Below are positions 24,601-36,455 of a DNA stretch of 64,000 nt, one piece after another. Each line of letters begins with the position of its first letter. The first letter of the stretch is position 1. Location: NCBI RefSeq assembly GCF_027580225.2, contig NC_073341.2, positions 13,756,501 through 13,820,500 of the forward strand, given 5' to 3'. The translations under genes and the position numbers were made by a program. This DNA comes from Misgurnus anguillicaudatus (lineage: Eukaryota; Chordata; Actinopteri; Cypriniformes; Cobitidae). Under the pieces are notes generated by a model. That model was not told where the DNA came from. It did no database searches and worked only from the letters and a program-made list of their open reading frames with translations.

Positions 24601-26548
24601 ATTAAGTCTTATTTAGATGTTATTCTATTTGGATATGAAAAGTAATCAATGAATAGGACGTAAGGCACAATTTTTGTTATAGGTTTTAAAGTCATAAACT
24701 TTTAGCCTGAAGACATACAGAATTCTAAAAACACTTTTACTAGCTCCCACTGATTCACCTTAAACAGGAATTCTATATTCCTGCTGCGATGTCAGGACTC
24801 AGCTATAAGCTCTATTTTTATGACTTTCACAATCTTTAGACAATTAGACAACAAATTGCTCTTTAACAATTACCACAATCTCATAGAGAAACAAAGACTC
24901 AGCTTCAACAATCTCTAGACAACTGGACTAAATTGTTTATTTGACAATTCCCATAATCTCATAAAGAAAGGATTAAGCCTAGAACTTTTAACACCGCTGT
25001 ACTGTATATCATGTTGTTAATCATTGCCTTAAATCACTTTGATTGATTCACAGAAAATAATGATGTATTTTATTTGTTACAACCAAGATAAAATATTTCC
25101 CTTGAAACAAGGAGAAACAGCAGATCTTTTCTGAGAGGGTCTCAGTGGTGAAACTTTCTCAGTGAGATAAGATCACAGGTGTTTTATTGACCATTTTAGC
25201 AGTTTCATCATTATTTTGCTGTGCATCAGTCAAAGCTTTAGCTCAATGTACCTTATTTACACAATGAGAAATCCTGCATTAATTAAGGAATTGTAACAAA
25301 ACTTCCTGGTTCCATTCTATCTACACTTATCTCCCTATTTGCTTAATCCAACATTTAGTTCCACTCTGCATGCACTGAACCTCTAACCCCAACAATGCTG
25401 CCTTCAATCATTTACACTTCCATCTCTCCGTCATTCAACATAATTACAATTATCTCCTTAACTCATCATGTATAGTATGTAAACGGTAGTTTACTGCATT
25501 TAAATGATCCTATAAAGATTAATACGAACATTTGCTCTTGTCATATCAATCATGTAAACCTGAAATTCACTTCTCATATGCAAACACCTTAACTTACACT
25601 GTAGTTTAAATGCATACAACATCCCTTTAATTAAATTAATTCTTGCTCTGAAGGAGTTTGTTCCTTTCAATGTTGCACATGTGCTGTGAACAACATAAAA
25701 TCTCATACAGAGAGTTTAATAGTTATCACTGTATTAATTCAATGTTAACCCTTATTTGAGAACCAGAATAAAATTTGGAAGATGTTAATCCTTTTTAAAT
25801 TTATCTTTTGTGCTTTAACCAACAAAAGATCTTTAATTTGCTAACAAATGGAATTTATTCTCATCTACACTGCTGTTGTCATGCTGTGTATTTCCATTAA
25901 AAGAGTTAATATCGCCTGTTTTGCGCAGGTTTGTTACATACATGGACGCATTGACTTGGGCACGGAGTTTTGTCATCCCGACTGGATTTTTATTAATCAC
26001 GGATATTCTAATACTTTATGGTTTTCCGATATAATTGCGAGATCGTTCCACGAAGCAAATAGATAATCGCCACGGCGATGTTTCCACTTTTAGACTCAAA
26101 TTTACGAATTTGCGTAATGTACCACGATAACATTTAGTCATTAGTCCATGTAATATTCACTCCTACTGAGTGTAAACACAGGAGATGATGTTTGATTCGA
26201 AGCGCGAGGAAATATATTATTTCCTTATCCGCAATGTTATTATTTCTCTGACAGCTGTGTTGTTATTCTAATGTTCATGCCTAACCGAACTTCTCCGGAC
26301 TTTCAATGGGAGTTTAACGTCCCATTCTACAACATACGGGTGCGTTTATGCTCACCTTCAACATTTCTAATAGGCAAATAAAATCAACTTACCAACACAG
26401 CTGCACACAGAAAAGTAGACGTTTAAACCTCCTATTTTGCGATGAATGGAGTACTCTGTTATGGTTGAAATGTCGCGCTGGAAAGCTTCCTGGAGTACCA
26501 CGTCACTTGTTTGGGTGTACTACGTCATCACGTCCCGTGGTATACGTC
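21604..26548 (-). other. Non-coding interior of the LTR element
   Basis: No protein was recognised on either strand. A simple run of AAC/AAAC repeats lies at about 24050-24140. Small frames (for example 23937-24284 and 24337-24582 on the minus strand) show no retroviral motifs. Overall AT content is high. Confidence 0.7.
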
Positions 26549-26566
26549 ATCACGTCGGGATCACCA
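26549..26566 (-). other. tRNA-Trp-type primer binding site
   Basis: The minus strand reads TGGTGATCCCGACGTGAT. From memory of retroviral primer sites, this is complementary to the 3' end of tRNA-Trp at all but one position. It lies 3 nt after the end of the 5' LTR. Confidence 0.75.
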
Positions 26567-26569
26567 AGC

Positions 26570-27997
26570 TGTAAGGTACCACCCACAAGCCCAACGACAG
26601 ATACAAGTGGAGTGGGTGAAGGGGACTCGTGTTCGTTCCTTCCTCAGCGCTTCTAGAAGAATAATTCCATATCATGATTAAAGTAATTTCTTTGATCTCT
26701 GTGTTTAAATTATAATCTGACTCCAATTTAATATACTAAGAATTTAGTGCATTATTCCAATTATCTGTTGATCATAATTTAGATGTTTGATTATTTATTA
26801 ATTCCCATAGTCTTAGTTATTCGTTCATTAGGGACCCGGTATCGCACAGAGCATACGCCGGCCGTTTGCGTATATCTCACGGACACAAAATTGTCAGTCT
26901 GATCTTAGTCAGAGGTTACCGGGTAAACTAATATTTTTATGTCTGGCCGCTCCATGCTTGCTCCGATCATAAAAATAGTTACTTTAGTTTAGCGCTCATG
27001 CAACTTGCTAAGGCAGGTGATAAACATAAATCTGAGAGTTTTAATGAATGTGCCCCATGCTCCATTCGACCATCAAAACCTCAGTGTGATAATATCCTGA
27101 CACGATAATCTTGCGGTAATACCAGACTCCTTCTAATCTACTGGTCATAACAATTTCTGAAAGAATTAAAATAAATCAATACAGTTTCTGAAGAATTCAG
27201 ATGAATCAAATGTAACAATTTATTATACCAGGCAGGTTTCAGCTTCAAACATAAATTAAACAATATCATACAGAATTTGATTCAATTCCAATTAATTAAA
27301 ATTATCAACAGTTGCAAAAGTTACAGTCATACCTGGCAATAGACACTTTGGCTACAGAGTACTTCCATCATGAATATAATATACCCAAAATGGTTTAGAA
27401 AAATTCTTGTTAAAGAATACTTCCATAATGTCTGAATACACACACCCAAAGTGTGGGGAAGATTCTTGCTAAAGAATACTTCCCAGAGTCTCTTGCCAAG
27501 CCACCTTATATACACAGAATGAGACAAAGAATAATAAAATCTCAAAACAGGATTTGGTTGGTCGGTTCTCGTGACCTGAAGGAGCACCAAATGGGACTGT
27601 TAACCATCTGTGATCTAGATCTCCTCATGAGTTGACACCCATCCCAGGAGTACAGATTATGTCTTAAGTTTTAAACTTTGATATACTTTCTCTTAGCATT
27701 ATAGAAATTAGACCTTTTTAACCATCGCACCATGACCTTTAAAACAACACCAAACATGAAGATGAAACCTTTGTAGCATCACAACATATGATATATCCAA
27801 TGTTACATGTGTTTAGTATATTTCCAGTAACCAAAACCTTAAAGGAGAAGAGAGAGGGGGTGAAATACAGATCAGTTCCTGTGTATCCGTGACCCCTGTG
27901 GAGAGAGACAACACGTCTCTCAAAAATAGACACAGAATGTGTTTTTTATTGTTTTATGGTCCAGCTCCAAAACCAAAACTTGTCCACCTGTCCTACA
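26570..27997 (-). repeat. 5' LTR (1,428 bp)
   Basis: In minus-strand order this is the upstream LTR. It has the same length as its partner and is followed on the right by the GAAC target duplication. Confidence 0.92.
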
Positions 27998-28001
27998 GAA
28001 C

Positions 28002-28578
28002 TGAGCATATTCATCTGTCAATACAAAACGCGACTTGGCCATTCTAATTAATGTTTGGAAGAATGCGTATCGATCACAGTTACTGTAAAATATGCATGTA
28101 TGTCTATTTAAACTCAATTTTGGTCAAATGTGGATTATACCATTACACTGGCAAGAATATGGTTACATGTAAATATGCTGTACCAAGTATGACAACAGTC
28201 AGGAAACTCGACACGGTTTTTGGTATTCTTATAAAATACGCGATTGCAAACAGTACAATCCTTATTTAGTTGCGTCTAAGCGCATATCTCCGCACAGCAA
28301 GTTTATTAAACACAGGATCACTCGCGTGTGCACACATACTGCTTTCATGATCAACACGTGAGGTAATGGCGGCGGCTGTAAACAAACATTGATAAGTTTA
28401 TCACACTTGTCCATTGTTGTGTTTCTACTATAATGATTACAAAAACACAAATAAAAGTCCTGACAATGATAGGCAGTTCTTATTTTGAGCGGTTTACTGC
28501 ACAAAAGTAAAACTCTCGCTGGCCAACCAAACAGTAACCCTGTGTTCATTTTTATGATGGCCAAAACACTACCTTTAC
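28002..28578. other. Unassigned sequence
   Basis: No gene or TE border was recognised. The longest frame (28262-28624, minus) has no motif and overlaps the neighbouring palindromic element. Confidence 0.3.
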
Positions 28579-28581
28579 TAT

Positions 28582-28819
28582 CCCTTACGAAAATTAACCA
28601 TGGTTTTACCACAGTTAAAACCAAAAATCATGGTTACTGTAGTAAAACCATGGTAACCACAAAATAACCATGGTTTTGACAACCATGGTTTTCAAAAACC
28701 ATAGTTAAACCATGGTTAGGGTAGTAAAACCATGGTTTTGCTGATAGTAATCAATACACCAAAAAACCATGGTTACTACACTTTTACCACAATAAAACCA
28801 TGGTTAATTTTCGTAAGGG
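28582..28819. mobile_element. Palindromic ACCATGGT-rich foldback MITE
   Basis: The ends are CCCTTACGAAAATTAACC and its complement, and the flanks share TAT (28579-28581 and 28820-28822). The interior repeats ACCATGGTT in both orientations about ten times, so the element can fold along its whole length. It resembles the Angel-type foldback elements of fish, by recall only. A second copy, in the opposite orientation, is at 48993-54925, split by a hAT. Confidence 0.85.
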
Positions 28820-28822
28820 TAT

Positions 28823-29174
28823 GATTACTATGGTTTTTAAAAGTATACTTGTGAAATTAATAGAAAATATTTCTATATACATTATATAGACCGTTTCAGC
28901 AGTAACAACATAAACAAGCAGCTGTCGCGGTCCGCATGAACTTCCGGTAAACTCCGCTAAGAATAAATAACAACAAAGTTCTTTAAACATAGTTTATTTA
29001 TATAACAAGCAAAAAAAAAACACATAGATTACCTAGGAAACCAAAACATTTGTTATTTTCGACGAGGCATTTGTTTAAGAGATCAGTTTAGCAACTAGTC
29101 AGAGCATTAAAAAACGAAACTGGAAGTAAGGTTCGGATCCAGACGTGTATCACGTGCGTCCGATGAAACCGTCT
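28823..29174. other. Unassigned spacer
   Basis: No gene, RNA or TE border was seen between the foldback MITE and the gypsy element. Confidence 0.4.
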
Positions 29175-29178
29175 ATAT

Positions 29179-29822
29179 TGTTACAACCTCTAGGGGATAG
29201 TTGCAACAAATAAATAGGAGTTATGGCTCCCCCAGCCGTCAGACCAAAATACAAGAAAAACACTAAAAATTATAGATATATGGGTTAATTTATTATATAA
29301 AAAGGTCAAGCAGTGTCGGTCACTGTTTAGTAACGAATACAACTTAAGGGTGAACAATATGCCCAAAATAACAAACAAAACGATACTAAAAAGGAAAACG
29401 GGAAACTAACTAACCTTGCAGATGGGACAAAGGAAAGACATCTTACCTTCCTACGCTACCCAAAATATAAAGATATAGTTAGGGAAAAATAAATACAGGG
29501 CAGGTCACCCCTACCATGACATAGTTTACAAATGATATTCCATTACAATTGTTATCAAAATATTCGGTCTGGCGGCTGACGGAGCTCTGAGCACCACGAC
29601 CGGCCCGTAATCGTGGAAAGCTGCCATTTCACCGTAGCCCGTCTCTTTTGAAAAGAAACATATTAGCAATCACCAATCACAGTCGCGGGGTGGAGCTAAA
29701 CTTGATGACGGGGCGGCAACTTGCCTGTCAGTCCCAATCTGCGAATGTAAGAAAGGGAGAGAGAGAGAAAAATAGCGCAACAAAAACAAGAAACAACACA
29801 ACCAATATACATTCTCGTAACA
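29179..29822 (-). repeat. 3' LTR of the Gmr1-like element
   Basis: It begins TGTTACAACC and ends CGTAACA on the plus strand. It is near-identical to 35522-36171; the 6-bp length difference includes a short indel near 29437/35780. A purine-rich minus-strand tract, GGTGGTGGGGG, at about 29823-29833 is the likely polypurine tract. Confidence 0.92.
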
Positions 29823-29864
29823 CCCCCACCACCAAAAATCAACATACTGTTGATCTCTTTAGAT

Positions 29865-30567
29865 TTACACAGAGCGCGACAAAGCATCGGCCATCACATT
29901 GTCGGTACCCTTTTTATACCTAATCTCCAAATTAAATTCTTGAATTATCAAAGCCCATCGCATAATGCGTTGGTTGGAATTACGCATTCTTGTCAAGAAC
30001 AACAAAGGATTATGATCGGTGTAGACGACGATGGGTATTGAACTGGAGCCGACATATACCTCAAAATTTTGCAAGGCCAACAATAGTGCCAATGCCTCCT
30101 TTTCGATTGTACTATAATTGAGTTGATGTTTCAAAAATTTCTTTGAGAAATGGCAAACTGGGTGATCGATCGCATGGGCATCCTCTTGCAGAAGTACAGC
30201 ACCGGCCCCAGTCGCACTGGCATCTACATCCAATTTGAAGGGCACATAAAAGTCAGGGGCAGATAATACAGGTGTGCTACACAGAAGTGACTTAACAGAC
30301 TCAAAAGCTGCGCTACACGCCTCACACCACACAAACTCCATGGAGTTAGAAAGTAAATTGGTCAAAGGCAACACAACATCTGAGAAATTCTTACAGAACC
30401 CACGGTAGTAACCTACCATGCCAAGGAAAGTCTCAATTCTCTTTTTGTTTGAGGCACAGGATATTCCACTATGGCCTGGATTTTGGCAAGGACAGGACGA
30501 ACCTGCCCTTGACCCACCTGCTTTCCCAAGTACGTCACGGTAGCCTTCCCAAATTCGCACTTTGCGA
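29865..30567 (-). pseudogene. RNase H / connection domain of pol
   Basis: This is the 3' end of pol, from the RT thumb region (visible: FLGMVGYYRGFCKNFSDVV) into RNase H (KFLKHQLNYSTIEKEALALL and YTDHNPLLFL), ending at MADALSRSV just before the 3' LTR. It reads as one open frame of about 230 codons. It is cut off from the rest of RT by the hAT element at 30576-31704, whose target duplication lies at 30568-30575. It would degrade the RNA strand during reverse transcription. Confidence 0.92.
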
Positions 30568-30575
30568 GGTTCAAT

Positions 30576-31704
30576 TAGGGATGGGACGGTTAGAAAATTT
30601 CATATCATGATTATAGCGACCAAAGTTATCACGGTTATCAATATTATCATGGTTTTCTTAAATTGAGATGGAAATGTTCAAAAAGAACTGATACACACAC
30701 TGAAAACATTTTAACAAGTTTTATTTTTGAAAATCAGCAAACAACAAATACAATTAGCAGCTATATGCACTTTTACAGCATAAACATTAAATCAGGGGTA
30801 TCCAGCCTTTTTTGTGTGGCAATCTACTTTTAAAATGATAAAGCTGACAAGACCCACATGCTAAAAAACATTTTTAACAAAACACTGTTACATTTTTTTA
30901 TAACACTTTAAATGTGTGTTCGGAGGACTATCTCTACGTTGAATTTAGGGCTGCCATCATTACTCCATTCTTTTTGAGGAGTTAAAAAAAATCCTTGAGT
31001 ACATGCTGAGTCCTTATAGCGGAATATCGGAGATGCGGTTTTGATCAAATAAACTGACAACACTATCAGAAGCATCTCTCTCTTGTTCGGTTGGTCGATC
31101 GATCGCGCGCACATACACCGTACGTGTGGATCAACTCCAGCATGTATGTGCATCCAAATTGCGGAAGTTAGACGACTCCGCTGCAGCGGGCAGGCATAAG
31201 ATTTATAAAAACACACTTGAGAAGAAATGCGCAACAACTCAAAAAGACCATAATGCAAATTTGGCGCTTTGCTTTCCGAAGCTCGTGGAGGCGTGGAGCA
31301 GCATACAGTTATTAACTTATAGGCGATCTACCGGCATTGCATTTGCGATCGACTGGTTGTATTGGACACCCCTGCATTAAATGAACATTAACATGGAGCC
31401 CTGAGATGTATGAACCTGTTTTAATGAACAGTACCTTAAATAAGAACATCAAATGCACACATAAGCAACGCATTAAAACACAGTACACCTGTTACTGCAT
31501 CCGCCACGCCTTCTCGCACAAAAACTAATGTTGCATGCGAGTGCCTGCATCAAGCTGATTCTGGCTGGACAGGATTTACCGCGAGTTTTCAAAATCACGG
31601 TAATCAAACACGGTTGTAATGATAATTAAATTTTAAACGGTAATACTAACCGTCAGGACATTTTATCATGGTTAATCGTGAAACCGGTAATCGTCCCGTC
31701 CCTA
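30576..31704. mobile_element. hAT-type element inside pol
   Basis: The ends are TAGGGATGGGACGGTTA and, inverted, TAGGGACGGGACGATTA. An exact 8-bp duplication GGTTCAAT (30568-30575 and 31705-31712) lies in the pol frame, so the insertion is later than the retrotransposon. It is 1,129 bp with no transposase motif. Confidence 0.93.
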
Positions 31705-32260
31705 GGTTCAATGTGAGGTTGGCATTATTTAAACGATTGAATACAGTATACAGTGTTTTTAAATGGTCTGACCAAGTCAAAGAATATATCACGATATCAT
31801 CAAGATACGCCTCGCAATTTGAAATGCCGGCTAAAACGGTGTTCATCAGACGCTGAAACATCGCAGGCGCGTTTCTTAGCCCGAATGCCATCACGGAATA
31901 TTCCAGGAGGTTATCCGGAGTAACAAAGGCCGAAATTTCGGCAGCACGAGATGTTAAAGGCACCTGTCAATAACCCTTTAGCAGATCAAGTTTGCTAACA
32001 TAAACAGCCGAACCAACCTTATCCACGCAGTCCTCCATGCGCGGGAGGGGGAACGAATCGGGCTTTGTCACCGCATTAACCTTTCTATAATCGGTGCAGA
32101 AGCGAACTGAGCCATCACCCTTAGGGACAAGGAGGCAAGGAGAACTCCAGCCACTGGAACTCGGAACAGCCAACCCATTATCAAGGAGATACTTCACTTA
32201 ATTTTGCATTATAACTCGCTTAGTCGGGTTAACACGGTAAGCATGCTTGTTTAATAGGTG
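31705..32260 (-). pseudogene. Reverse transcriptase core of pol
   Basis: Minus-strand pieces show the Ty3/gypsy RT motifs: CLLVPKGDGSVRFCTDYRKV, KLDLLKGY, VMAFGLRNAPAMFQRLMN and the catalytic box YLDDIVIYS. An in-frame TGA at about 31964-31966 stands where a tryptophan codon is expected after LLKGY. A frameshift separates this part from the upstream linker near 32220. The downstream end is cut by the hAT at 30576-31704. Confidence 0.92.
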
Positions 32261-33836
32261 GGTGATCTCCAACGTCAATATCATGAGATACCACATTTGT
32301 ACGTGAAGGAATGTCGGAAAACAATTCGAGATGAGAATATATTAATTGAAAAATATCTTCTCGGTAAAGGTCAGACAAATAAGATAAATGCACTCTCAGG
32401 TCTTGCAAAGTCTCTGAATTATGTAAACGGACACCAGAAGCAGAGACACTTCGCACGTTTAAATTGTCTTCGCAAGGACAATAAGAATGCGATGCAGCAA
32501 CATGAGAAACCGAGGCAATAGAGATTTTTGTCTCGCTACCAGAGTCTCGAGAGAGATAACGTTTTAACATGTTGAGATGACACACACATTTCTTTCGCTG
32601 TCTTTCAGGCATGCGAATCACATAATCAGTATCACTGAGTTTGGCATCGATTTCATAGGGACCAGAAAATTTTGCCTGCAAAGCAGATCCCACAACAGGT
32701 AATAAAGCTAAAACCTTGTCACCCACTTGAAAAGAGCGAGGAGCAGCCTTTAAATCAAAACGAGCTTTCATCTTCGCCTGCGTAGACGAAAGTGCAGCAC
32801 GAGCCAAATCGCAACATCGATGCAACCTTTCGCGGAAATTGCTCACATAATCTAGCACATTCGTAACAGTGGACTCCCCTGTCATCCACTTCTCTTTAAG
32901 CAACTTCAATGGGCCACGCACAGTATGGCCAAACACCAAATCAGCGGGGCTGAAACCTAAAGATTCCTGTGGGGTTTCACGCACAGCAAAAAGCAGTAAA
33001 GGTAGACCATCATCCCACTCTTTCTCTGAGCCAGCACAGTACGTGCGCACCATTGACTTAAGAGTCTGGTGAAACCGCTCTAAAGCACCTTGAGATTCAG
33101 GAGGCCAAAAGTAGAAAAGAACTTAATAAGAGCGTGCAAAACAACCTTTGCTTTCAGTGAATGTAATGGCACCGCCTCTGGAAAGCGAGTAGCTGCACAC
33201 ATCATAGTTAACATATATTGATGTCCAGATTTAGTTCGAGGCAAGGGTCCTACACAGTCTAAAATAATGTGCTCAAAGGCTCTCCCACAGCAGGGATAGG
33301 TCGAAGAGGTGCAGGGATTATTTTCTGATTTGGTTTTCCCGCGAGCTGGCAAATATGACAAGTTCGGCAATACTCCACTACGTCAGATTTTAATCCAGGC
33401 CAAAAAAGTGACGGAGTATGCGATGGTAAGTCTTCGTGATACCCAAATGCCCAGACAAACTATGATCGTGAGCCAGATTTAACACTTGTAAACGATATTT
33501 AGTCGGCACAACTATCTGAAACACTGAATAAAGTTCAGGTATAGAAGTGGTGGGAGACCACTTCCTCATAAGCAACCCATCATCCCAGAAAAACGTTAAA
33601 AAATTTTCGGACGACTTTTCTTTGCTCACCGCAGAAACTCTGCATGCAGCAAGTGAAGTGTCATCCCGCTGTTTACTAATAACCGTCTCTCTATCAGCGA
33701 AAGTTGACAAGTCCAGCTCAACACCACCAAGAGTGGACAGCGACTCAGGACGAGGGCACATAGGATCGCACAGATCTTTAGGGCAGACATTCACATCTTC
33801 CGTGTTAACTGGAGAGTAGAGAAAACTATCGGACAA
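32229..33836 (-). pseudogene. Integrase domain, upstream of RT
   Basis: The first piece (33836-33390) ends in the zinc-binding part (HDHSLSGHLG ... HRILRHFF). The second (33370-33080) starts the catalytic core (LDCVGPLPRTKSGH, ATRFPEAVPL). The text then jumps to PESQGALERFHQ-like sequence in another frame near 33100, so the stretch that normally holds the second catalytic Asp is missing. The third piece (33053-32229) has the C-terminal part (SLGFSPADLVFGHTVRGPL) and a linker ending FSDIPSRTNVVSHDIDVGD, which leads into RT. Frameshifts lie near 33375-33390 and 33100. Placement 5' of RT marks the Gmr1 group. Confidence 0.9.
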
Positions 33837-33855
33837 ATCAAGGACTTAATTGAAT

Positions 33856-34443
33856 TTACGAGTCAACCCCTTTAACAGGTAGCTGAGGGCGAACAGCCAC
33901 TTTAACACAGCCCTCAACTAACTCGGATTGAACATACACATTATGCAAAGGAACTTTAAGTATGCCCAGCTCAATACCTTGAATTAACACATCTGACCCA
34001 GAATATGAATCATTTGAAAACGGCAACACACTGTCGACAATAAACGATTGGGCAGCCCCAGTGTCACGAAGAACTCGAATAGGAACCCGTTTCCCTTCCT
34101 CACCCGGGAGAGAAACTAAGCCCTTTGAAACAAATATGTCATACACAGAATCAATTACCTGATCAGGTAAATTAGACACCGAGCTAGCAGTACGAGCAAA
34201 AGCAACACCTTTAGTATTTTTCCCTTTAGAAGGCGCATTCTTTTTTTCCAACACCGGACAGGCAGCAATAAGGTGACCAGTTTTACGGCAGTAATAACAC
34301 TCACGTTTTTCATTTGATTCTGTAACAATTTTAGAACTTCTCATACTTCTCTCTGAGTTAGATGTAACATTTTCTCGACGAGCAGTCGAAACGAAAGTGC
34401 TTTTATGCGTCAAAATAAACTCGTCCGCACAAACCGCGGCCAA
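33856..34443 (-). pseudogene. Gag zinc knuckle and protease region
   Basis: A CCHC zinc knuckle is visible as CYYCRKTGHLIAACP (C-x2-C-x4-H-x4-C). About 90 residues later comes a retropepsin-like active site, RVLRDTGAAQSFIVDS, with the DTG triad. The frame differs from that of the upstream gag pieces and from integrase downstream, so frameshifts flank it. It corresponds to the gag-protease junction. Confidence 0.88.
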
Positions 34444-34507
34444 GCGAAGTCACTTTTTGTTTGCTTAGATAGACTACAATTTTGTCAGGTAACGAATTTT
34501 TAAAATC

Positions 34508-35380
34508 CTAAATGAGCAAAAGCTCCCGAAGCTTTGCGAAATCATTAACCTTACTGGAGTAGCACCATTTATCAAAAAGAGCCGCCTTTTCACGGGCAAA
34601 CTCCACAAAAGTCACATGTGTACGAAATTTCTGACGATAAGCCTCGGGCACTAATTCATAAGCCCTTAAAATAGTAGCTTTTAATACATCGTAATCGAGG
34701 CTTTCTCCAACAGATAAAGATGCACAAACTTCTTGCGCCTTACCAACTAACTTGCATTGCAACAAGAGTGACCAAACATCCCTAGGTCAATGGAAGGCAG
34801 CGGCAATACGTTCGAAAGCATTAAAATACAAATCAACCTCAGCTTCTCTGAAGGTAGGAACCAAACGAATTTGTTTACTAATATCAAAATCTGCAGTTAC
34901 AGGAGTAACAGTGCCCGTACCAGGCAATGGACTCACCCCAACCGGACGCATTCCTTGTGCCTGCAGCTCAAACTGCCTATACCGCAACAACTGAGTATCG
35001 TGCTCCTGCCGCTTGGCTTCCAGGTCAAGCTCTTTAAGCCGTATCGCCAGCCTCAGGTCTTCTGTACTCAGACCTATAAACGGATGGGGATTCAAACCTC
35101 CGTCTACGGGCGGCACCCTGTCGTAAGCCTCCGCTGCTGCCAGTGTGTCCTCCCCAAACGAGGCCGTATCCCCACCCAGCGGTTCAATTGAATCCTTGGC
35201 TTTTAACACCCCAGCACTCAAAAGATTATCCTGCAACAGATCTCTAAGAACTTGTTTAGTGGATGGTTTAGGAATAGCGATGTCATAATATTCAGCAATC
35301 ATAACTAAATCAGATTTGTGGCATTTCTGCAGCGTCTGCAACGTAGGTGATTGTTTAAAAACCTCCATATTAAACTCCAT
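34508..35380 (-). pseudogene. Gag N-terminal and capsid-like region
   Basis: The ATG at 35380 begins MEFNMEVFKQSPTLQTLQK. The first part may be a SAP-like helical region followed by a charged coiled stretch (EDLRLAIRLKELDLEAKRQE). The frame continues through one TGA at about 34784-34786, where tryptophan is expected (AFH-stop-PRDVW), into a capsid-like part (LLQCKLVGKAQEVCASL) ending near 34508. The nonsense codon and the later frameshift make it non-functional. Confidence 0.85.
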
Positions 35381-35500
35381 AGTCAAATCGTACACACTCT
35401 CCCCTCATATAAAATAAAAACTGCCAATTTTGAGAACACACACAAAAATGGGCTACTCACCAGTAAGGTAAACTAACAAAAATGAAAGTGCTAAAAAAAA

Positions 35501-35518
35501 CCGTTGGACGAGCCCCCA
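35501..35518 (-). other. tRNA-Pro-like primer binding site
   Basis: The minus strand reads TGGGGGCTCGTCC followed by divergent bases, 3 nt after the 5' LTR. The first 13 nt match the familiar tRNA-Pro primer site by recall. Confidence 0.6.
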
Positions 35519-35521
35519 TTC

Positions 35522-36171
35522 TGTTACAACCTCTAGGGGAAAGTTGCAACAAATAAATAGAAGTTATGGCTCCCCCAGCCGTCAGACGAAAATACAAGAA
35601 AAACACCAAAAATTATAGATATATGGGTTAATTTATTATATAAAAAGGTCAAGCAGTGTCAGTCACTGTTTAGTAACGAATACAACTTAAGGGTGAACAA
35701 TATGCCCAAAATAACAAACAAAACGATACTAAAAAGGAAAACGGGAAACTAACTAACCTTGCAGATGGGACAAAGGAAATTACAAGACATCTTACCTTCC
35801 TACGCTACCCAAAATATAAAGATATAGTTAGGGAAAAATAAATACAGGGCAGGTCACCCCTACCAAGACATAGTTTACAAATTATATTCCATTACAATTG
35901 TTATCAAAATATTCGGTCTGGTGGCTGACGGAGCTCTGAGCACCACGACCGGCCCGTAATCGTGGAAAGCTGCCATTTCACCGTAGCCCGTCTCTTTTGA
36001 AAAGAAACATATTAGCAATCACCAATCACAGTCGCGGGGTGGAGCTAAACTTGATGACGGGGCGGCAACTCGCCTGTCAGTCCCAATCTGCGAATGTAAG
36101 AAAGGGAGAGAGAGAGAAAAAGAGCGCAACAAAAACAAGAAACAACACAACCAATATACATTCTCATAACA
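35522..36171 (-). repeat. 5' LTR of the Gmr1-like element
   Basis: 650 bp, TGTTACAACC to CATAACA, followed by the ATAT target duplication. Only a few differences from the 3' LTR suggest a fairly recent insertion despite the coding damage. Confidence 0.92.
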
Positions 36172-36175
36172 ATAT

Positions 36176-36455
36176 ATAATTTTTTGTTAAAAATTCCCCA
36201 AGTAAACCTTATCATGGTTTTACTACAGAGAAAGTTACATTCCTGTTGAACATCCCCACAAGGCTCATTATGTGGCTCATTATGCAACTCTTTTGTCCTC
36301 AGCTGTCAATCACTGATTATTCAGGAGCTATTCCACCTCCACGCATACAGCCTTTCCCAGGAAAAAGTGTCTTAGAAATTGTAAATCAATATATTGCTTT
36401 ATGTGAATGAGTAGGCCGAATGATTTTCACATCATTTTGAAGAAAAAACTAGACT
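36176..36455. other. Unassigned spacer
   Basis: No gene was seen. It may be part of the element whose clearer portion starts near 36456. Confidence 0.3.

Larger units (their letters stand above)
20165..27997 (-). mobile_element. Young non-coding LTR retrotransposon (LARD-like)
   Basis: Two direct repeats of exactly 1,428 bp (20165-21592 and 26570-27997) start TGTAAGG and end CCTACA. The whole is flanked by a 4-bp duplication GAAC (20161-20164 and 27998-28001). By eye I count about seven differences between the LTRs, roughly 0.5 per cent, so insertion was recent. On the minus strand an 18-nt primer site lies 3 nt inside the upper LTR and a purine tract touches the lower LTR, which fixes the direction. 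The 4,977-bp interior is AT-rich and has no gag, protease, integrase or RT motif; the longest frames are about 100-150 codons and look random. It must have moved with proteins supplied in trans. Confidence 0.9.
29179..36171 (-). mobile_element. Gmr1-like Ty3/gypsy retrotransposon, defective
   Basis: The LTRs at 29179-29822 and 35522-36171 (644 and 650 bp, TG...CA) are flanked by ATAT (29175-29178 and 36172-36175). Domains on the minus strand run gag, zinc knuckle, protease, integrase, reverse transcriptase, RNase H. Integrase before RT is the Ty1/copia order, but the RT and RNase H are Ty3/gypsy type. This combination is known for Gmr1-like elements, first described from cod. Every coding part carries stops, shifts or a deletion, and a hAT (30576-31704) splits pol, so this copy cannot move alone. 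Confidence 0.92.

Noticed and set aside
20165..27997. Identical 87-codon ORFs at 20922 and 27327 as a duplicated gene
   Set aside because: Both lie within the LTRs of one element and show no protein motif; the repetition is due to the LTRs.
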